A model generated the notes under the pieces. The model worked only from the letters and a program-made list of their open reading frames with translations. It did no database searches and had not been told where the DNA came from. Below, piece after piece: positions 57,134-64,000 of a stretch of 64,000 nucleotides of DNA (the first letter of the stretch is position 1; every line of letters starts with the position of its first letter). The translations under genes and the position numbers were made by a program. The stretch comes from Platanthera guangdongensis (Eukaryota > Streptophyta > Magnoliopsida > Asparagales > Orchidaceae), in contig CM077163.1 of assembly GCA_039583875.1 (NCBI GenBank), positions 113,593,213 to 113,657,212 on the forward strand, given 5' to 3'.

Positions 57134-60100
57134 AGGTGCACGCGATTCAGGGTACTTCCAGGGGAGACTTGGTGTGTGCCTTGTGTGGAAGGAAGGGGCA
57201 TGAGGCTGCCCGTTGTTGGATAAAAGATAAGGTCTGTTTTCAGTGTGGCCGGAAGGGTCATCTCAAGACAAGGTGCCTTCAGACCCAGTCTATTCTGCAG
57301 CCAGTTCCCCTCCAGGCTCTGCCACCGCCTCAGCGAGTGGATAAAGGAAAAGGAAAACTGAATGTGCTTTCGGCAGACGAAGCGCAGACCTCGACCCAGG
57401 TTATCTCAGGTTCGACTCCTCCCCAGTCGTTTCGTTACGTTCCCTTTTTGGTTGTAGTTTTCGTTTTAGCGCTTGTTGGCTTAGATGCGTGTGCAATTCG
57501 TAGGGCGATTTAAGGTAAAGAACCGTTGGGCGCGCGTTCTCTTCGATTTCGGCGCTACCCACTCGTTTGTGGCTAGAGCCTTCATGGAGCGGTTCAGTTT
57601 GGGCCTAGATCGTGTTGGTGGTGCCTTCTGCGTTAAGTTCCCCTCCGGTGACTCTGTGGTTACGGACCTGGGTATCCTCGATTGTCTAATTTTGTTGGGA
57701 GATTTTCTAGCCAAGGCAGATTTGAAGGTAATTGACCTGGAGGACTTTGACGTTATTTTGGGCATGGACTGGTTGTCAAGGTACGATGCTGTGATCCAGT
57801 GCAAGGGTAAGCGCTTGGACTTCATCAAAGACAACGGTCAGCCAGGGAGCGTTTATGGGTATTCCCTCCATGAGTCTCCAGTCATTTCTGCGGTGCGTGC
57901 TCGGAAGTTGCTTGTTTCTGGCTGTTTTGCCTGTGTGGTTTCTATGGTAGGGTCGATTGTTAGTGAGCCCCGTTTGGAAGAGATTCCTGTGGTGTGTGAC
58001 TTTTCTGATGTGTTTCCTGACGATCTTCTCGGTCTTCCACCCGATCGAGTTGTCGAGTTTGCAATAGATTTGGAGCCAGGCACGCGTCCTATCGTAAAGG
58101 CGCTGTACCGGATGGCCCCGCGAGAGCTGGAAGAGTTGCGAATTCAGCTGGATGAGTTGTTGGAAAAAGGCTTTATAAGGCCGAGTTCTTCGCCTTGGGG
58201 TGCGCCAGTGCTGTTCGTTAAAAAGAAGGATGGGTCGATGAGTTTATGCATTGACTATAGAGAGCTGAACAAGGTTACTATTAAGAACAGGTACCCTTTG
58301 CCGCGAATCGACGATTTGTTTGACCAACTGCGTGGTAGTGTCGTGTTTTCCAAGATAGATCTTCGTTCGGGCTATCACCAGTTGAGGATTCGGGAGTCAG
58401 ATGTTCCGCGGACGGCGTTCCGCTCTCGTCATGGGCATTTTGAGTTTTTGGTTATGTCATTCGGTTTGACTAATGCGCCCTCAGCTTTTATGGATTTGAT
58501 GAACAGAGTTTTCAAGGATTTTCTAGATAAGTACGTGATTGTCTTTATAGACGATGTTTTGGTGTATTCTAAGGATGCAGAGGAGCATGATCGACATTTG
58601 CGGCTGGTCTTGGCGACTCTGAGAGACCATAAGCTATACGCCAAGCTGAGCAAATGTGAATTTTGGTTGCCTCAAGTTTCTTTTCTAGGCCACGTGATTA
58701 ATAAGGAGGGAATATCGGTGGACCCAGAAAAGATCGCTGCTGTTATGGAATGGGCGAGACCTGTTACCCCCAAAGAGATCAGAAGCTTCTTGGGTTTGGC
58801 TTGTTATTATAGAAGATTTGAAGAAGATTTCTCTACCTTGTCCGCACCGTTGACCAAGTGGACGCAGAAGAATGTAGCCTTTATATGGGATGACAAGTGT
58901 GAGAAGGCTTTTGAGGAACTAAAAAGAAGGCTATGTTCGGCTCCAATTTTGTCTTTGCCTATGGAGGGTAGTGAGTATGATATATATGTGGATGTGTCGC
59001 ATGTCGGTCTGGGCTGTGTTTTGATGCAGGGCGGAAAGGTGATTGCGTACGGGTCGAGGCAGCTAAAGACTCACGAGAGGAACTACCCTACGCATGACCT
59101 GGAGTTTGCAGCTGTGATCTATGCATTGAAATTGTGGAGGCATTTGCTATATGGCGCGCAGTGCAAGATTTTCACGGATCATAAGAGTCTGAAGTATGTC
59201 TTCACTCAAAAAGAATTGAATCTGTGCCAGCGGCGGTGGTTGCAGTACGTGGCCGACTATGATGTTGAAATTCAGTATCATCCAGGCAAGGCAAATGTGG
59301 TGGCTGATGCCCTGAGTCGGAAGTCAGGTAAGATTTTTAATCTTTCCGCCGAGCGCCTAGTGGAAGAGTTTCTGTTGATGGACATTTCTGTGGGAAGCTG
59401 TGATTCGCAGAGTAGCATAGCAGTAGCAGAACCTTCGTGGATTACGCTTACGAGACTGCATCAGAAGGACGATCCCGATCTTCTGCATTTGTATCTTCGA
59501 GCTGAGAAGGGTGAATTACCTGATTTCTCTATAGATGATGCGGGTACCTTGAAGTACCGTGGCAGGTTTTGCATCCCCGCAGTTGGAGATATCCGGGATA
59601 TGGTGTGCAGAGACGCGCACGGATCTAGTGTCGCCTACCATCCAGGGTCGACCAAGATGTATCATGATTTAAAGCAGATTGCCTGGTGGTACGGGATGAA
59701 GAAGGACATAGCCAGATTTGTTTCAGAGTGTTCCACTTGCAGGCGTGTGAAAGCCGACCATGGGAGGCCTGGTGGCAAGCTGACTCCCTTGGAGATCCCG
59801 ATGTGGAAGTGGGAGAGTATCTCGATGGATTTCATTACCGGCTTACCGAGATCTCCTAAGGGGCATGATTCAGTTTGGGTAATTGTAGACAGATTGACGA
59901 AGAGCGCTCATTTCATACCATTTAAGATCGATTATCCGATGAGGAAGATAGCCGAGCTGTATCTGGAAGAGGTTGTCAGATTGCATGGAGTACCCGTAAG
60001 TATCATATCAGATCGAGACTCCAGGTTCACGTCTCGCTTTTGGAAGAGCCTTCAAGAAGGGTTGGGTACAGATTTGAGATACTCCACGGCTTATCATCCG

Positions 60101-60809
60101 CAGACCAATGGTCAGACGGAGCGAGTGAATCAGATTGTGGAAGATATGATCTGATGCTATGTTCTGGACCACGGAGGAGCGTGGGACGAGCGCTTGCGGC
60201 TTATGGAGTTCGCATATAACAACAGTTATCAAGAAAGCTTGCAAATGGCTCCCTTTGAAGCTTTGTATGGGAGGCGCTGCAGGACTCCCTTGTTTTGGGC
60301 TGAGCTTGGCGAGGGACCTTTGTTGGGTCTAGAAGCACTTGAGGAAATGGAAACCGCTGTGAAGCTTATTCGGGAAAAGCTTCGGATAGCCCAAGAGAGA
60401 TATGAGAAGAACGCCAATCGGCGTAGATCGGACTTGGAATTTGCTGTGGGGGACTCGGTGTTCTTAAAGGTATCCCCGTTGATTGGGGTCAAGCGGTTTG
60501 GCAAGAATAGGAAGTTGGACCCGAGGTACATGGGCCTGTTTCCGATTGTTGAGCGGATTGGGGTATCGGCCTACAGGCTGGCCTTGCCCCAAATTTCCCC
60601 TGTAATAGACGAAAATGTGTGATAATATGGATTCTGTGCCTCAGTTGGAGCCGAATCTTTCTTATGCGGAGGGCCCCGTATTTTGGACAAGTTTACGTTG
60701 TGGAAGAAGCTTTCCGAGTTAAAGTTTTATGGAGGAATCAAGATTGGAAAGCGCGACTTGTGAGTTGGAGTCGGCTATGAGGGAGGCTCACCCTCATCTG
60801 TTTCCCTGA
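57134..60809 (+). pseudogene. A2 gag end and pol, broken
   Basis: Directly after copia D come two more CCHC knuckles (CALCGRKGHEAARC, CFQCGRKGHLKTRC), so A2 gag has three. A frame change near 57440-57490 leads into protease [11 protein letters not shown], in which Phe replaces the Ser/Thr of the catalytic triad. RT follows ([30 protein letters not shown]), then RNase H ([10 protein letters not shown], with Val where A has Ala) and integrase as in A. TGA at 60152 replaces a CGA of A, and the last about 190 bp, covering the chromodomain-like tail, has several indels before the stop at 60807. It is the only copy in the window that shows the protease and RT of this family. Confidence 0.9.
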
Positions 60810-60933
60810 TCTTGTGCTTGGTATGTTCTATTTTACTAATTATTTAGCCTTTTTCCTAGCTCTTTCTCTCTCCTCTATATAGGAGTGTTGTGAGTAAAGT
60901 TTTGAGGCGAAACTTTCTTTTAGAGGGAGTGGC

Positions 60934-61731
60934 TGTAACGCCGGTTTTTCTGTGTTTTGTTTGATCGTTGGCTGGCGTTACGATGGCGTATTTCCGGCTT
61001 TTCAAACAGAGCGTGGTCTTAGCTCCTAGGGTTCCCTGTGTAGCCTGTTTGTAGCCTGTTAGCAAGCAGCTAGCCGGAGTCTGTTTGATGACATCAAAGG
61101 CTGGGCCTCTTAGGGAATGCTTGTGTTTTGGCTTCGGGAGAGAAAATTTCACTTCGCAGTTGTGTTTAGCGTGGGTTTTTAGCTGCGGCGTGAAGTCTTT
61201 TTCCTGCGTGTTGTTTTGATGTTGAGTGTAAATAATTAGTAATATGTTGATTGTTTAATATTAAAACTGATATATATAGTCTTGGGTCAGAATTAGGGTT
61301 GGGTTCCTTTTGTTCTTTTCCTGTTTCCTGCTTGGAAAAGTCGTCGCCTGTAACGAGAGGAAGAGTATCGCCGGCCTACCCTAGCCTTCGGACGCCGATT
61401 CCTGGAGATTTAGCGGTCGGAATTCGATTTCGAGAGTGGATCTGGACTGCCCTCGCCGGGACTTTCTGCTCCTCACTCTACGGCCAGATCCGTGAGCGGG
61501 GAGGCTGCCGCACTTCATGTCCCCTCATCCTTGCAGCTGATGAGCTAATTTTTATAGTTCTTAGGTGTATAAATACTGTGGTTAAAAAGTTCCATTAAAT
61601 CTCAGTTTTCTGAGGGATTGTGTCTATTAGGGATGTCTCAATCAACAATGTTGTACATGTTCTCTACTGGTTGAGCAGTTGGGGGTGTCGACATCGACAA
61701 CGGAGTTGGGGTGTCGAAGGGCCAGTCTTGG
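60934..61731 (+). repeat. 3' LTR of A2, truncated
   Basis: It starts TGTAACGCCGG after the purine tract TAGAGGGAGTGGC and follows the A LTR with many small deletions. The TATA-like box is at 61271-61278. It stops at CCAGTCTTGG, the start of the palindrome array in A (compare 3197-3206), where G is inserted. Confidence 0.88.
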
Positions 61732-63986
61732 TGTAACACCCCCTATGCAACATATGCAACACCCGGGCCCACCCAAGGTACCCTAAGACCGTATGCATCC
61801 ACCAACATCACAACATTCTAGCGGAAGGTACTCACATTTCCCCATTGGCATAAGAGCACGTCCACTATTACAAACATTGAGGGAATGTTATACAAAATAC
61901 CCAAAATCGGCCTTAAGGCCTTACAGAGTGTTTCACTTGAATAATACATGATTTACAAACCTCGGCACGCAGGCCGGTCACATGAATAAAACAGAACATT
62001 TCTACTTGCCAAGGCCTTCGAGGGCCACCCGCTTGGGCTTTAGCCCCGCTATTGGCTTGCCTGCAAGCTCTGACGTCTGCATGTCAGGATTCCAACAAAC
62101 CACCAGACGGTGGCAAAACAAGGCAACGATTCTAAGCAAGCCTTGCTGGACCCAAATTATAACATCCCGCCCCCAACTCATGCTCTTTGCATTTCCCGAG
62201 CTTGCCCCAAGCTTGGCTCGTCAGTCCACAGCAAGGGACTAGTCTCGCCGGGACACTCAATTCCAACATTCCGGACTCACCACCGCCAGCCGTCCAAACC
62301 TATAGCCAACGCCTGGCCTGGGCACAACAATTTAACAACCGAAGACTCCCATCGCAATCCCTCGTACCGCAGCGTCTCTCCCGAACGCACCAAGGAAAAC
62401 ATCTAACTCGTGCGGAGCTAACCTTGTCCACCAAGGAAACCATCCCATTCTCAAGTCACATAACCTTGTTCAAGTTGGAAACCATCTAGGCCACCACGAG
62501 TTGGCAAGATCTCTATCCGCCCAGTTTGTCCGGGTTCGACTACATGTACTCTTGGGTTCAAGTCCCCAAACGCTCCCTGCTGACAATCTACCGCGTAGAA
62601 AACCACAACACAAACGGCATCTTGCCGCATCGGAAACCTCTACGAATCCCCTAAGTTCGTGCAATGCAACATCACCGTGTCCGGACCTAACATGTCGCGA
62701 CTACGGCTTCACCCACATCATGCCTACGTCCGTTCTAGCGATAGCGGATCTCTAATGCAAAATATGCGACGGACGGACTTTACATATCGACCCGAAGGAA
62801 TGTTCCTCCAATTGAAACTTGGCAAGCCAAAACCCCTCTCATTTGAGAGTTTGGTGCCCAAAAATTAGAGAAAAGAAAACTAGATGATGCTATTCACGTG
62901 CATCCTAAAGACCGAGAGGAGAGATGTCGTTACCTTCCGACTCCTCTTCCTTGCCATGGCAAAAATAGCCGGATGGAACACTTCGCAATGCTCCAAGCTT
63001 CACGGATCCGGACTCGGCTCGCGATTCGGAGCTCCGACACCCTTCCTACAGCCCAAGAGTTCTTCTTCTTCCTCCTTGCTCTAGGTTTTCTCAAGATCTT
63101 AGAAAGAGAGAACTTGAAAGAAAATGAGGTTTCTGTCAACTCACTAGGGTCGGACTTACTGTCCCTTCAGGAAGATCCCCCTGAAGCCGTCGGATCCCAA
63201 AACCAGAAAAAGACTGGCTGCGATTCGCCTGGAAAATAAAAGACCTGGGCCGAACACGGCCTGGCACACGCCCGTGTCCAGGGCCGTGTGCCTCATTCGC
63301 CGTCAAAATCGAATCACGCGCCTGGAATCAGACACGGGCATCGACACGCCCGTGTTCAATCCGACACGCCCGTGTCCAAGTGACACGGCCGTGTGGCCTG
63401 CCGTGTAGCTCCAACGACACGGCCCCAACTCCAACCCGAGAGACTGACACGGCCTGGGACACGCCCGTGTCCCAAGCCGTGTGCCCCAGTCTCGACACAC
63501 TCTCGAGCAAAGTGTCGACACTTGGGCCGAGTGTCGACACGGCCTCGACACGCCTGCGACACGCCCGTGTCGCAGGCCGTGTGCCCCACTCTCGACACTC
63601 TGTCGAGGGCACAAGAGTGTCGACACTTGGGCCGAGTGTCGACACGGCCTCGACACGCCCTGCGACACGCCCGTGTCGCTAGGCCGTGTTGCCCCACTCT
63701 CGACAACTCTGTCGAGCACAAAGTGTCGACACTCCTCGGGCCGAGTCGTCGACACGGGCCTCGACACGCCCTGCGACACGCCCGTGTCGCAGGCCGTGTG
63801 CCTCACTCTCGACGAATCTTTGTCGAGCACAAAGTGTCGACACTTCACGGCCGAGTGTCGACACGGCCTCGACACGCCCTGCGACACGCCCGTGTTCGCA
63901 GGCCGTGTGCCTTCCTGCCAGAACCCAAAAATTTTCCAGAACAGTCCAGACTAAACTTTGCTCTTGCAAAAACTCGGGGTGTTACA
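61732..63986 (-). repeat. 3' LTR of a further gypsy-like element G
   Basis: 2255 bp bounded by an 11-bp inverted repeat TGTAACACCCC/GGGGTGTTACA. On the minus strand a purine tract (AAGTGGGGGAGAGT, 63987-64000) directly precedes it, so this is a 3' LTR whose element body lies right of the window. The start motif resembles that of A, suggesting Ty3/gypsy, but no coding part is visible. No host gene frame is seen inside. Five bases left of it are CTTGG; the matching duplication is out of view. Confidence 0.8.
63512..63864 (-). repeat. GTGTCGACAC and CACGCCCGTGTC array in the LTR of G
   Basis: Seven perfect GTGTCGACAC palindromes in a unit of about 106 bp repeated three to four times. The unit also carries GACACGCCCGTGTC (inverted repeat) and GGCCGTGTG. 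Units differ by small indels. Confidence 0.88.
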
Positions 63987-64000
63987 ACTCTCCCCCACTT
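63987..64000 (-). promoter_or_regulatory. Polypurine tract of element G
   Basis: AAGTGGGGGAGAGT on the minus strand, one side of the LTR start TGTAACACCCC; the plus-strand primer in such elements. Confidence 0.75.

Larger units (their letters stand above)
44359..61731 (+). mobile_element. Second copy of gypsy A (A2), rearranged, split by copia D, cut by G
   Basis: Parts in order: an inverted LTR terminus (44359-44527), gag fragment (44528-44981), copia D, gag end to pol (57134-60809), polypurine tract, and the first 798 bp of the 3' LTR (60934-61731), ended by the insertion of element G. The missing 5' LTR and gag start show a deletion or inversion at the left end. The pol matches A closely in both DNA and protein, so A and A2 are one family. 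Confidence 0.85.

Overview
The window is plant nuclear DNA made almost entirely of nested LTR retrotransposons. I see no convincing host gene, tRNA, rRNA or bacterial-type feature. The evidence for a plant is Ty1/copia and Ty3/gypsy polyproteins of plant-specific types (chromovirus, Athila, Tat with a second RNase H, Sirevirus-like copia), primer sites for tRNA-iMet and tRNA-Asp, and 5-bp target duplications. It looks like intergenic or pericentromeric DNA of an angiosperm. I cannot name the species.

Layout: (1) 1-4953, 3' half of a Tekay/Del-like chromovirus (A, + strand) with a 2.8-kb LTR. It sits in the integrase of (2) a Sirevirus-like copia (B, - strand, 4954-~9977). (3) 9978-44358 is one old Tat-type gypsy element (C, - strand). 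Left of its pol lies a two-gene antisense cassette (about 10.5-25.4 kb, + strand) with TATA boxes and introns, followed by a 14-copy tandem repeat. C is split by an Athila element (13400-24723, TSD GAGCT) and, within its integrase, by copia E (27927-40589, TSD GAGAA), which is itself split by copia F (30913-38381, TSD AGGAG). (4) 44359-61731 holds a second copy of A (A2, + strand), joined at its left to an inverted LTR end. Its gag is split by a full-length Sirevirus-like copia D (44982-57133, TSD AGGTG) with an extra ORF of about 940 codons. (5) 61732-63986 is the 3' LTR of a further - strand element (G) whose body lies beyond the window; it interrupts the A2 LTR.

Relative age follows from nesting and LTR similarity by eye. 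C is oldest. E (LTRs with about 13 differences in 372 bp) precedes F (about 9 in 1626 bp). Athila (about 11 in 1790) and D (about 13 in 1580) are also young. Most coding regions carry a few stops or single-base shifts; the pol and extra ORF of D and the pol of A are the best preserved.

The most unusual signal is not a gene. The LTRs of unrelated elements (A, B and G) carry dense arrays of one perfect 10-bp palindrome, GTGTCGACAC. The LTR of D carries a different CpG hairpin motif (arms ATCGTCGAA/TTCGACGAT) that also recurs between its ORFs and inside its gag gene. E, F and C each have their own CpG-rich short repeat.
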